Positions 13,501 to 24,110 of a DNA stretch of 64,000 nt are shown piece after piece (positions within the stretch are counted from its first letter, which is position 1; every line of letters begins with the position of its first letter). Source of the DNA: Branchiostoma floridae (lineage: Eukaryota; Chordata; Leptocardii; Amphioxiformes; Branchiostomatidae); the NCBI RefSeq assembly GCF_000003815.2, contig NC_049988.1:11659993-11723992 (forward strand). Reading direction: 5' to 3'. The position numbers and the translations under genes were made by a program. Under the pieces are notes generated by a model, which saw nothing but the letters and a program-made list of their open reading frames with translations, was not told the origin of the DNA and searched no databases.

Positions 13501-16500
13501 ACAAAATCAGCGAAAATAACAAAACAGTGCCACAGTAAACGAACCCCGCAGTGCAGCTCCGGTGCCCCAAGTGCAGTGAGATACAACCAAGTTGTCAATT
13601 TGCATTACAAGCAGGTGTCTCAGACATTCCAATGACAGAAAAAAGGTAGAATATATCTTCCTTAATGTCACTTCTGCTGTTGTCAAGTACTGGGAGACTT
13701 TTGAAGCTTAGCACCAAGAACTTTGATTATCTGCAACAGTTTTGTGCTACCAGATGGTGTCATTCTTGTTGCTGTTATACACTTGTGTTACGGTATGTGT
13801 TTTGTAAAAAAATGTTCTAAACTGTAATTGTAAGATCATAGATTGGAACATTTTAGCAATTTTTTCTGGAGTCAAAATTGGAGCAAACACTTGTGTTACG
13901 GTATGTGCTTTGTTAAAAAAATGTTCTAAACTGTAATTGTAAGATCACAGATTGGAACATTTTAGCAATTTTTTCTAGAGTCAAAATTGGAGCAAACACT
14001 TGTGTTACGGTATGTGATTTGTTAAAAAAAATGGTATAAACTGTAATTGTAAGATCACAGATTGGAACATTTTAGCAATTTTTTCTGGAGTCAAAATTGG
14101 AGCAAACACTTGTGTTATGGTATGTGCTTTGTTAAAAAAATGTTCTAAACTGTAATTGTAAGATCACAGATTGGAACATTTTAGCAATTTTTTCTAGAGT
14201 CAAAATTGGAGCAAACACTTGTGTTACGGTATGTGATTTGTTAAAAAAATGGTATAAACTGTAATTGTAAGATCACAGATTGGAACATTTTAGCAATTTT
14301 TTCTGGAGTCAAAATTGGAGCAAACACTTGTGTTATGGTATGTGTTTTGTTGAAAAAATGTTCTAAACTGTAATTGTAAGATCACAGATTGGAACATTTT
14401 AGCAATTTTTTCTGGAGTCAAAATTGGAGCAAACACTTGTGTTACGTTATGTGTTTTGTTAAAAAAAATATTCTAAACTGTAATTGTAAGATGAGTTGAA
14501 ATTGGGACAAACACTGAAACAGTTGGCAGATGGGGCTTCTGGGGAGAGGGATTAATCTTTATCTGTGTAACAAGTAGTGGGAGGATTTGTAGTACATTAC
14601 TGACGAGGAGGAATGCTGTTTGCGGCTAATACTCACTTCTGATCTGCTTTCTGATGGGTTTGTGGGCGTCAAGCCATCTCTGTAGGCGAGAGAAAAACAA
14701 TACAGTTATACTGGGAATGTGCTCTAAATACAGAAAGAGGCTATCTTTAACGGAATTTAATACATACACACATACACAGAAGGCTTAAAAGTTGGACAAG
14801 AAAACTTCTGATGTAAATAATTCGGATTGCGCTATACTCATGATACAGTGAAACTTTCAAAAGTCTTTTTTTTAATAAAGTATCAAACAGACAAGGTATA
14901 TCATGTACTGCTAAGATAGTATCGTTATGACAGTTTTGCTAAGCTTACAATAGACAATTGATAACAATAAAACATTCTTCAAAGTAGTGCCTTGAACCTA
15001 TACATGTATAGTATACCCCGGAGAGGCCATCAGGGTTGACGTTTCCACTTTTGTGGGTGTGGCCTCTTACCAGCTCTCAGCCAATCAGAGAATATCTTTT
15101 CTTCAGGTAAAGTCAATTCTCTCATTGGTTGACAGCTGGTTAAAGCCATGGCCATGCCCACAAAGTAGAAACATCAGCCCAGTTTAAGCAGAGCCTCCTC
15201 TCAGTGCAGGAGAATTCGAGGAGACAGTATATGTCAGCATCTTCACCATTTGTTCTGGAATGTCATCCTGGAACATCAGACAGAAGTAGTCCCTCTCCAC
15301 CAAGTCCAGGTACTTAAACACCTTGTCTAACAGCACTCCGCCCTTGTCTTTCTTCTGCAAAGAAAAAAAAACAGGATTTAAAAGTTAGTTATAGAGTCTT
15401 TACCACACTATATCCATCTCCGTTTCATTAGCCATGGGCCACTCAACTTTGGTACAATCACTACAGCAGGGGGCTAGTCCACTGGTAGTGGTGTGTGTGT
15501 TATACTGCCATACTCTTTCCCAAATGCTTAGCGCTAAGCAGAGAAAGCAGCATGTACCATTTTTAAGTCTTCGGTATGACTCGGCTAGATGGGGATTGAA
15601 CTCACGACCTACTGAATGCACAGCAGACAACCTACACACTCCGTCATTGCACCGGTTGTGGTATTCATTTACAAACAAGGTACCAAAACTGGAGGTCCGC
15701 TGCAGTACCAAGGAAAGCCACCAAGGGGCCCATAACATCATAATTTCATTTTGCCAACGCCTACCAACATACATGTACCAAATATCATAAAGATCAATCC
15801 TTTACAAACGAACAACATAACCTTCTTGCCAAAGGTAACAACTTTTGAAGAGCGTTGCCGAGGTTATGCTTCTGAATATGTAGGAGCTTTTATCTTTACT
15901 TTCTTTTTTCCAACTAGAATGCCAACTCCTTTCCAGCCAGCCACTCAGTGGGAGTTAGATAAATGGCATGATAAGAGAGAACCACAGCATAACTAATAGG
16001 GCTTCAGTCTTTGTGGGCTGAATAATTGAGGGGCCAGAAAAGAAAGAAACCACTAAAATTCATTGGAGTCAAGTAAACAAAGGGATATGAGACTAAGGGA
16101 AACATATCTTCACATTAGCTGAAAAGACTTTCTAAGGACATACTGTAAATGTTTGAATGTTTCAAGTGGTTCATTTTCATGTTTTTTGTAATGAATTCAA
16201 GACGCAGTGAAAATGAATTTCTGAGTTGACTTGTTTCAACCACGAATCTAAAACACCGTAAAAACCTCCATACAGTTTCAGCCCCTAAATGCGAAAATAA
16301 ACGAATCTACAGTATCTTTGAATGTCATGTACATCAAGCTACAAAATGATATACAATTTGTTACTGATGACTCTAACACATCTGAATCAAATTTAAGGAT
16401 GCTAAGATTATAATGTAACAAAATCAGCTTTCAATATCAATCCTCAGCAAGCAAGAGACCCGTTACCCTCAGAGCAAGGCTGAAAGTGAATAAGACCTAC

Positions 16501-19500
16501 TGTAAGTGAATATGTACATTACTTCAACTGTGATCAACCCAGAGATAGGAAACCATACCAGTGAGAGATGCATGTTTTATTCAAAGTCCCTTAAAAGTGT
16601 TATTTTAACATGTACCATTATGTGTTTTGTGTTGTAGGCAATACAGTGGTAGGTATCATGGAAGGGTGGGGGAGACTGGAAACTTGAAAGCAAAATTACT
16701 AACAGGTGTTTCTGGTAAAGGGAAGGGCACAACAATCAGCTAAACAAACAAACAAACAAACAAACATGCAAACCAGAGATGCCTATTTGTCAGGTAAAAT
16801 CTTTTGTCATTTTTAGGTCAGGTTATGTTGCTACTTATCAAAAGTTACAGCGATAAATGGAACTCCAATATTACTGGGAATATAGAAGGTGCTTCATGAT
16901 TTACCATATGTCATTCTCATGTGCAGGACCAACTGTGACATTGAAAAAGGTATGGTTGAAAAACAAAACCTGGTTTTTCTCTAGCTGTATCTGCAGCACT
17001 TGCTAATTGTACAAGGGATAACTCAGGCATGTTTGGGGCATGCAAAACTAGAAGAACTAGGTCTTGATAGGCAAAAGAATGTATCCCGAAATGTACAGTC
17101 ATACATGACATGATTTTGTACCAAACCATAATCACCCAGAAACTTGACAGGTATGTACATGCCCCCATCACACCTAACTTGACATTATGCAGCGCCTGCC
17201 TTTTATGTCATCGCACCGTTCTATTTACCCTATAGCACACCGCTTCCTCCCATAGAAAGGTCACTATTTACAGAGCTCCGCTGGCTGTCCGCATAAGGCA
17301 TATCTGGGATCTGACATTTCTGTGAGTGGCTCGGCCTGGTGCAGGAAACATCCCCAGAATGTCAGGGGGGATTGTGTGAGTGAAGGCTATTTCCTGACGG
17401 GATTTATAATGCCATTAAAGGTCCTGGATTGAATAATCAAGCACGATTCTGAATGGCTATAAGATAAGGCAGGCCTGTCATTCTCCTGTAAGGTGAAAGG
17501 CACTTACAATACATAATGTAGAAAAATTGTATATGAAGACTGCACAAAATCATACTGTATTGTAAATCGTGAAACTTTTGGGGAGGTTTTATTTGTGGGC
17601 TTTTTGCAGCGGCCGTTATATTGCAAATCTAAGGCACCAGAAAGGCATCTCCCTTGTATGACAACTGCACTATAGTATTATTGCAATCAACATTTTATAA
17701 CACAGCAAAAACCTCCTTTTAACTCCTACTACAAAGTACAACCGCTTTGAAAATTTACTGTACTACGTATTGTCACAGGTGTTTTACATCTTACAGCAGC
17801 CCTAAACTGCAATGTTTAGCTTTGACTTCCATATCATGATATACTTACTTTCAAAGTAATCTGTCAACCATGTACGACAAAATTTATAATCTTCGAAAAA
17901 AGCAGAGGACTGGGATATGTCACTTGGAGATATGAATTAAAAGTATATTAAATATTTTACAACTCTAAGGCTACTGTTTTCCATCAAATTCTATACAATC
18001 TCTAGGATTAATTGTAAGCTGCTTAAGAGCGTTTTATCTGCTTTTAAATGGGGCTACTTTGGATGGCATTTGTCAGTTTCTACTTAAAACTACTACATCT
18101 CCTAGCTATAACATGAAGTGAAACAACGCACTTTACCTATATACATCTGTTTGTTGTGAAAAACAAAGGTGCAACTTAGCAAAACTTTCAAGCAAAATGT
18201 AGGGGAAAGAAAAGCATTTGATACTAGTTTAGATCAAGGAGGTGAAAAAAAACCTCCTTGTTTAGATTAATATATTAGGTACAATTCTGACAGAAAATGT
18301 GGACTTACACAAATAAAAACTGAGTGAATACAACGCATTCAATTAACAAGGTTTCTTGAAGAGGTCCTGAAGTATATAAATTGTGTTAGAGTATAAATTG
18401 CACTATGATAGCAAGTGGGTGTAAGGCAACCCCACTAGAAGTCCATTAGACTGACACCAACACAGGATCTTGTGGCAACTACAACAGGTAATTATGCTGT
18501 GGTCGGGCAGGGCATTATCCCATAATCAACACCAGCAGCAGGGCATTATTGTTGTCACCAGGGTGTTACCCTGTCTGCCACACCTGACTGGGTGTTGGGA
18601 TGGAGGGGAGAGGGGACCAACCATTGTATCTCTTGTCAGGGTACATTCCATCCCCAAGTTACTTCTACCCACAAACACAATGACAAATGGACTGTCCCAA
18701 CATCAAGGAACTCCAAAATGGAAGCTGTGAACGGTATGAATTGCAAAGAACAGAGTGTTATCATGCTATGTTATTGAAAAAACATTTCTATCATTATCAT
18801 AAACTTTCCGAACATACTGGAGGGGGAGGGGACCAACCATTGTATCTCTTGTCAGGGTATATTCCAACACCAAAGTACTTCTACTTACAAATGGACTATC
18901 CCAACATCACACGCCACCCCAAATGGAACCTTGTGAACAGCAAGAATTGCAAAGAACAGAGCATTATTGAGCCTGGATACCAGACCCCAGCTTGATCTCA
19001 AAAATATCAATCGTGTGGTAGATATTTTTGAGATCGGGCTGGGGTATGGTATCCAGACTAAGCATTTATCAAGTTATTGAAATTATAAACTTTCCAAACA
19101 TACTTAGTTCAAGTTGACAACATATTCTCTTATGATACATGTTGACAACATATTCTCTAAACTGTATGATATCTAAAGGGTTGTAAACTGCTGCCTTTTC
19201 TGGTTTAAGTACTTCCTATATCATGTACATGATGTTCAGACCCCCCACAGACTTAAGCTTTATTCTGGCTGTCTGTATATCCCTACTTAGGGCACTGCCA
19301 ACAAATATCCTCTAACACCCCCATAAAGGATCTTTGTAACTCTTGAAGGGTCTACCACACGGCTGTCAATCACAGACACAGGGGAACACAGGCTTGACCA
19401 ATCCATGGTCACGCCGATTTCCCTGTGAGAGCCAATGGGAGTGACCCATGTCACCCATTACTTCTAACTGGTTTGGTCCTTTATATAAGAAATTAATTTC

Positions 19501-22500
19501 TTCCGGATTCCGGGAATGTGGGGATGGAAGGGTCAGAAAGTGGGGGGTAGATGATAAAGGCACATGGATGCTGGAAGGTTACAAACTTAGTGTTTCTCAT
19601 TTGTACCCCTGAATCTTAGTATTATCTTACACTATACAAATATTTTTCGATCAAAAACTGGAGTCAGACTACTAAGAACACAACACTGAGAAAGAGACAG
19701 AATGAGAACTACTTAAACTTACGAACACTGATTGAAGGTTTCGATTGGAGAAGCATTCTCTTTAAATATTGGAGGTCAATGAATATCTACAAATATGCAA
19801 CCTTTCTGTAGAGTCGGGTATCCAGCCATATTATAGATCCAGAGCCTCTCCTGTCCTCTCTGCTATTTGCGGATTTGCGGAGAGGACAGAAGGTACTCAG
19901 GAGCTATAATACTACTGGTCACAAGGCTAACCTTATTCATAAAATTCAACGGTTTCATGAAAAGAATTTTCTCTTCAGGAGTTAGAAACATAAGATGACT
20001 TGGACCTGTATGAAATGGTCAACTACAATATGATTGTGTTTTTTCATCCATGTCAATTTGAAAGGAGCTCAAAACACTTAAAGACAGCTATCAGAATATG
20101 AAATACACGAAGTACATGTATCATTTTCCTGATAGTTCTACTTTTCCCGTTTTCAGTATGTGTGCTGGAGGGGGAGGGTGGCTGAGTTGTTGTTGCTTGG
20201 AGGACTGTGACCAAAAGAATTCAAACTAGAAGTAAATGCAAACCTAACCAAAGAAACATACTATGAAGACATGCCAGTTATCTTTCCCCCCATCTGTTGG
20301 CCTGGTTTCTTGTTTCCTCCCAGCCTGGCAACATTGTGTATTCTGCAGTTGTCTCTTACCAGGATAAATCCACAAACCCAGGGCACGGCTGACCTTTTGG
20401 AAGCCTGCCTGCCACAGAAATAGCCCTCCTCCTCTTCATGTGGATCTTACATTGGCAGGAAGGAATCATAACAAAGGCGCCGGGTTCAGGGGAAGGGCAG
20501 CGGAAGTTTTAGATCAAGAACTGTTCAGATGCGTCCGTTACAGCGCAGGGCTCTAGCCAGCGCCCGTCGTTCAATGTGGAATTTTGCTGGGTATAACGGA
20601 CAAATTTCAAGACCATTCTTAATTTCTATCAACCTTGACGTATAAAAATCGACGGGAAAGATATAGAGATACCCCAGTTTGAATAAAGCATGCCCAAACA
20701 TTGGAAAATGTTGAGTATGATGACGGAAAAGGATAAGTTCTTTTCAGGATTTTTCCATCAATCAGAACAGGGATAACAGAAAAGACTTTCAAGATGGCAA
20801 GAGCTCTGTTGCACAGATAAGAATCCAACTGTAAGAAATGAATGTTTGAAATTTCTGTTTGCTAAATTTCCATTTCAAAATGACTATCCAGATGCTTTGA
20901 TTACGTGCTGCAAATATGCAAGGTTTTATGCTTCTTCTACTTCATTGAGCGCCTATATCATTACAGACAATTCTGACATAACATAATTCTTTTCTATGTT
21001 CTTCTCATAGTATATTGAAATACAGTAGGTAAAACCCAAGCTATGCAGGGATGCTAGCAGACATAGCTGCTTATACAGGCATTGTGCCAAGCAAACTCAC
21101 AGCTCTACAATGAGATAATGCTGCAAAGAGCATGATGATGTGAAAGATACCAGACATGTAGATTATAGCTATAGATGGACAGTTCTAAGCTCATAATGTG
21201 TGACTTACAAAGACTTTGAAGGTCTGCACTGTGTCGTCCAGGGGAATGCCACAAAGAGCATGAGACAATGCTGCAAAGAGCACGGTGTGTAAGATACTAG
21301 ACTTGTAGCCTGGATACCATACCCCAACCTCAAAAATATCTTTAAAATATCTTTTGTGTTGGATTATACATATACAGTTCTGTAATATAAATCCACAGTT
21401 CTAAGCTCATAATAATGTGTGACTTACGAAGACTTTGAAGGTTTTCACTGTATCGTTCAGGGGAACGCCGCAAAGAGCATGAGACAATGCTGCAAAGAGC
21501 ATGGTGCGTAAGATACCAGACATGTGGATTATACATATACAGTTCTGTAATATAAATCCACAGTTCTAAGCTGATAATGTGTGACTTACGAAGACTTTGA
21601 AGGTCTGCACTGTGTCGTCCAGCATGTAGACCTGGCACTGCACCTCGGGGCGGTGCTTGTCCCGCGCGATCTCTGAGGCTCGCACGTTATACGTCCCGCT
21701 GGAGGAGCCGAACATGTTCCTCCGAGACATAACAATGCCCTCTTCCCGCTCGCTCTCCTCGCTGACACTGCTGGCTTCTGAGGAATGATGGAAAAATAAT
21801 TTTTAGATTTACATGTACTGGGCTCGAAATACTTTTTCTGCATACCTGCACTGGTGGAGGTAACATTGAAAATTACCTGCACCAGGGAAATTTTACCTGC
21901 ACCACTCTGAATTTAGGAAGTATGGATCATACTAAAATGTTCAGGCACCATATAATACACCTACGTCATTAGACATTTATGTATAAAACTCAGTACATGG
22001 ACCAGTGCAGGTTAGGTGCAGGTAGACATCAGAAATACATGCACAGCTCCAATTTTACCTGCAATAAACTGCAAATGTAGGTGGTATTTAAAGCCCTGAT
22101 GTATGTAATGTTAACCATTCATACAGCAATAACCCATGCTTCAAAAAGACATCCCAAGACTGCCACATGTTTATTATTAAAATACTTACATTCCTTAGTA
22201 CCCTACAGTTCCCCTATGGGGATAAATCAGGAACAATGGTTAGGGAGCATGTGTCATCTTTGATTTTTCTTCTTTTTTGGGGGGGGGGGGCTTTCCTATT
22301 TGTGTACATTTGTGTACAACTTATACTAGTACTTCTTCCTTACCCTCTACATGAAGCATAGTTAGAAATCAATGCTTGTCACACCAAAATTCTGTACATG
22401 TAGAAAGTTGACATGATACATGTATATATATGCTGCTGCCTTCTTTTCCACATATCTTTGGTCAAACTAGATGTGCCAGTTTCAATTGTCAGATGTCACT

Positions 22501-23780
22501 CCTTGACGAAGGACAGACGTCAACAACTCTTGTCTACAATATCTCCTGTCATCCAACAGGAGAAGTACGATGTAACATCAGCCCTGAGACAGACAACCCC
22601 AGATAATCATCTAAGTTGTAATTGTAAAGAAGGGACCTTTGGCCTTATCAGGCTCCCACTAATTATGGGTAGACTTACAGAGGATCACTCAGTTGTCCCA
22701 GCTGGTAGGTGATAGTAAGCTCTAGGTTCATCCCTAATTACATGGTAGGGGGGGAGGATTTCTCTCAAGGACAAAGGTGTGATACTTTTCTGTACAAGCT
22801 GGGATAAGCGAAGACTGGTTCTTGATCTAAAGAAGCTATCGATGATGCACAAACTTTGCATCCCTTGTCATATTTCGACTTTTCTACATTAACATTTTGT
22901 TCTTGTTATAAAGATTTTCAAACTATATAATGAGCATAACTACATTTTGTACTCAACGAAGATTCTTTTTGACAAGCTTAGGGTTGAAAATTGCTTCTCT
23001 ATTCCTTAACTGACTAACAAAAAGTTGACTTCCAAAAGCAAAGAATGCATATGCCACAATACTCTACTGTTGTTTGCATATGTCTAACAGGAAACCTTGT
23101 ATCCTTATTTGGAGAATGTTACAGTAACAACATGTAACCAAGTAACAGACTACTAACAGTGCAGGAAATGCAGAACAAAACCTTACCTAACTTCTAAGTA
23201 AGACGTAGCGTAGCTGTTTTAGAAATAACTTTCTGATAAGTCTCGATGACACAACCATACAATTTTCCAATCATACAGGATATAATCTTATATATTATCT
23301 ATCTCATTTACCACAAAAAAAACACTGACAACTACAACTGATAAAATACTTTATATGTATCTAATCTTCAACATTTGACACAAATAAAAAATTCCAAAGA
23401 CATTTTTCAGTTTCTGACTCTCAGAGTCAGGCCAAACATTACATCACACGCTATGCAAATCCACCACATTAAGGGAATACCCTGCAACAGAGGGGCTATA
23501 AACATGCTAAATTGTATGCAAAACCATATCAATTTTCCTCCTGGAGTCCTAAATTCTGCTAATACAAAGCTACTTATGAATCATGTCTTGGCAGTGTTGT
23601 ATGAGGGAACAGCCCCAGTGGTAGACACAACAGGAAGCCGAATCATCAGCCACGTTGATCAGGCTACTAGGTGTGTGACTTACCATTGTTGTCACTTTCA
23701 TGCTCAAACAATGGCGTTCTCTCCTTGCCACACTCGGGCTTTCCCTCCGAGCTATCCTCCGTGTATCGTGCTGCAGGCAT
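1528..23780 (-). CDS. PTPN4/PTPN3-like: FERM domain of a PTPN3/PTPN4-like tyrosine phosphatase (partial, 3' exons outside window)
   Basis: This is the cytoskeleton-associated non-receptor tyrosine phosphatase family: FERM, PDZ and phosphatase domains at the cell cortex. Coding exons (minus strand) are 23780-23684 (alternative N-terminus), 21777-21590, 15354-15247, 14679-14637, 11786-11708, 11517-11473, 11108-11056, 10607-10487, 10086-9999, 8238-8150, 6170-6107, 5777-5605, 3691-3551 and 1635-1528. All join in phase at GT-AG sites. The ATG at 21730 (MSRRN...) aligns with the vertebrate start and gives 417 residues here. F1 begins at TYNVRASE, followed by RWLDAHKPIRKQ and SLYFRVKFYA. F2 spans about residues 118-215 (LASYAAQSELGDYD). 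F3 runs about 225-310 (KIVKISFKRKQFF, NYRACKNLWKSCVEHHTFF). A Ser/Arg-rich linker follows (TPSKRYARR, then RRPPSMSSPTKEI). These match my recollection of PTPN4 better than protein 4.1 or FRMD proteins. PDZ and phosphatase domains are not in the window, so assignment to PTPN3 versus PTPN4 stays open. Confidence 0.9.
1636..2456. other. Intron sequence, no gene
   Basis: AT-rich. A small inverted pair (CTCGCACAC at 2210, GTGTGCGAG at 2252) is the only structure seen. Confidence 0.6.
2457..3525. repeat. 1.07-kb element with inverted ends, adjacent to an exon donor
   Basis: The ends are inverted copies of TACCTCCATGAAAA (2457-2470 and 3512-3525), and the right end is itself a small hairpin. The interior holds recurring blocks (ATTATGCAAAT near 2610, 2740 and 3035; AGGGGGCCCAAA near 3205 and 3335) and an ACACAGACAG microsatellite at 3442-3490. 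It ends about 20 bp from the donor of exon 3691-3551. The superfamily is not identified. Confidence 0.6.
3692..4983. other. Intron between 3691 and the 45-nt exon
   Basis: No coding signal. Sequence near 4800-4860 (CCTGAGAATGTATCTCCTGG then AATAAA) resembles a decayed LINE 3' end. Confidence 0.5.
4984..5028 (-). other. 45-nt cassette exon duplicating the end of the preceding FERM exon
   Basis: The segment has an acceptor (TTGCAG) and a donor (GTGGGT). It is 45 nt long and phase 2 on both sides, so it can be included or skipped without a frame change. It encodes GLFRMFKLGSKYRY, a near copy of the end of the exon at 5777-5605 (MLTLFKLGSKYRY). Inclusion would repeat the FKLGSKYRYR motif just after FERM lobe F3, before TPSKRYARR. 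Confidence 0.65.
6171..8149. other. Intron 6171-8149
   Basis: A CAACAACAACTGAGG-type simple region, a 14-G run near 6910 and a tRNA-like decayed stretch at 6727-6825. Near 7975-8085 inverted TAGCCTGGGTACCAT and ATATCCAGGCTA ends suggest an old MITE. No exon. Confidence 0.5.
9110..9284. mobile_element. MULE-like MITE, copy B (9-bp TSD)
   Basis: Same family as the element at 441: both ends carry TAATCTCC and AAGATAGTATCAAAGCTGGCC. Perfect 9-bp direct repeats GTCTACTCT lie at 9101-9109 and 9285-9293. Its right end is about 70 bp from the 18-nt microexon. Confidence 0.85.
9362..9379 (-). other. 18-nt microexon in the FERM gene (encodes YNHSLS)
   Basis: A strong polypyrimidine tract and CAG acceptor precede 18 nt, followed directly by GTGAGT. 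The exon is phase 0 on both sides and sits between the exon ending LHYAR (9999) and the one beginning DQSNLEI (8238). Vertebrate family members read LHYARDQSN without interruption at this point, so the exon would add six residues (YNHSLS) at the F2-F3 boundary. It is probably alternatively spliced; no transcript data are available here. Confidence 0.7.
11787..13780. other. Intron portion before the tandem array
   Basis: AT-rich. A ~60-bp duplication (TTTTGGTTTGTAACAAYATTG at 12007 and 12061) is present. No exon recognised. Confidence 0.5.
13781..14500. repeat. Tandem array, about 109-bp unit, 6.5 copies
   Basis: The motif ACTTGTGTTACGGTATGTG recurs at 13781, 13889, 13998, 14108, 14217, 14326 and 14435, giving periods of 108-110 bp; the last copy is partial. 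Variants alternate: copies 2 and 4 share GTGCTTTG/TTCTAAAC/CTAGAG, and copies 3 and 5 share GTGATTTG/GGTATAAAC/CTGGAG. The array lies in the intron between exons 14637 and 11786. Confidence 0.95.
15033..15180. mobile_element. Hairpin MITE
   Basis: An inverted repeat runs from GGGTTGACGTTTCCACTTTT on the left to AGTAGAAACATCAGCCC on the right, with further pairing inside (AGCCAATCAGAGAAT against ATTCTCTCATTGGTT). No target-site duplication is clear. It ends about 70 bp from exon 15354-15247. Confidence 0.6.
15405..15655 (-). mobile_element. tRNA-derived SINE, copy 1
   Basis: Read on the minus strand it opens with a tRNA-like head: TGACGGAGTGTGTAG resembles an A box and GTGAGTTCAATCC a B box. 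The body matches the copy at 40083 (CTCTTTCCCAAATGCT, ATCACTACAGCAGGGGG). The low complexity and decay fit an old SINE. Confidence 0.6.
15656..18600. other. Large intron, left part
   Basis: Bases 15670-15830 contain a GGGGCCCATAACATCA / ACCAAATATCATAAAG cassette shared with other repeats in the window. An AAAC microsatellite is at 16741-16766. GC-richer unique sequence at 17190-17500 is a candidate conserved noncoding element. Confidence 0.5.
18601..19110. repeat. Direct duplication of about 220 bp
   Basis: GAGGGGACCAACCATTGTAT begins two copies at about 18606 and 18826. Both continue through TCTCTTGTCAGGGTA, ATTGCAAAGAACAGAG and AAACTTTCC. The second copy is split by the MITE at 18968. Confidence 0.8.
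18968..19061. mobile_element. 94-bp hairpin MITE inserted in the second duplicate
   Basis: Near-perfect arms (GCCTGGATACCAGACCCC and GGGGTATGGTATCCAG, with CTCAAAAATATC at the loop) are flanked by GCATTAT and GCATTTAT. The first duplicate near 18755 lacks the element. One arm of a relative is at 21305-21350. Confidence 0.75.
19111..21195. other. Large intron, right part
   Basis: A small hairpin (TCTCCTGTCCTCTC against GAGAGGACAGAAGG) is at 19850-19900. GC-richer unique sequence lies at 20280-20560. No exon recognised. Confidence 0.5.
21196..21590. repeat. Tandem duplicates of an exon end with splice donor
   Basis: The last ~33 nt of exon 21777-21590 and its GTAAGT donor recur twice downstream on the minus strand: 21428-21460 (donor 21422-21427) and 21209-21241 (donor 21203-21208). 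Flanking intron sequence (CAGTTCTAAGCTSATAAT, AAAGAGCATGAGACAATGCT) is duplicated as well. The copies lack an acceptor, so they are probably exon ghosts. Confidence 0.85.
21818..22098. mobile_element. MITE with CAGGGCTCGAAATAC ends, copy 1 (5-bp TSD)
   Basis: A 281-bp element has inverted ends (CTGGGCTCGAAATAC left, GTATTTAAAGCCCTG right) and repeated ACCTGCA motifs. Perfect 5-bp direct repeats ATGTA lie at 21813-21817 and 22099-22103. It is in the intron just upstream of exon 21777-21590. Confidence 0.8.
22104..23683. other. Intron between the two 5' coding exons
   Basis: An 11-G run near 22280. Otherwise AT-rich with no recognised feature. Confidence 0.5.
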
Positions 23781-24110
23781 GTCCAGAAGCGTCCGCGGGC
23801 CCCGGTCGGTACCCAGCTGGTTCTGCCGTCCAATAACGCGTTCGATTACCCGCGTTTTGTGCGAGAGAGTGAGACAAGCTGGCCGGGAGAATGGAGTCAC
23901 CCTTCCCTTATCAGTCACGCTAGGTCTGCCCCTCCAGCAATTCAATTACAGATTCTAATGAATTCTGATCCCAGCATGGAAATGGGTCAAATGTATGCCG
24001 CCCTACAAAAGAGCCGTCAGAGAGGCAAGCAGCACTACAACCCCTGCACCAGACAAGTCCAACGTCGCGCACACCGAGCCCAGGAAGGTTAGGAAGTGAT
24101 GTGTATAGAG
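23781..24110 (-). promoter_or_regulatory. Probable alternative promoter/5' UTR of the FERM gene
   Basis: Relatively CpG-rich sequence lies upstream of the exon ending at 23684 (donor GTAAGT). The reading frame has a TAA stop near 23950 and its first ATG is at 23780 (MPAARYTED). I see no convincing acceptor, so this is best read as a first exon. Spliced to 21777 it adds about 48 residues, rich in Ser and Glu, before the conserved MSRRN start. Confidence 0.45.

Noticed and set aside
13781-14500. CRISPR-like regular spacing
   Set aside because: Units are contiguous 109-bp tandem repeats with no unique spacers, in a eukaryotic intron.
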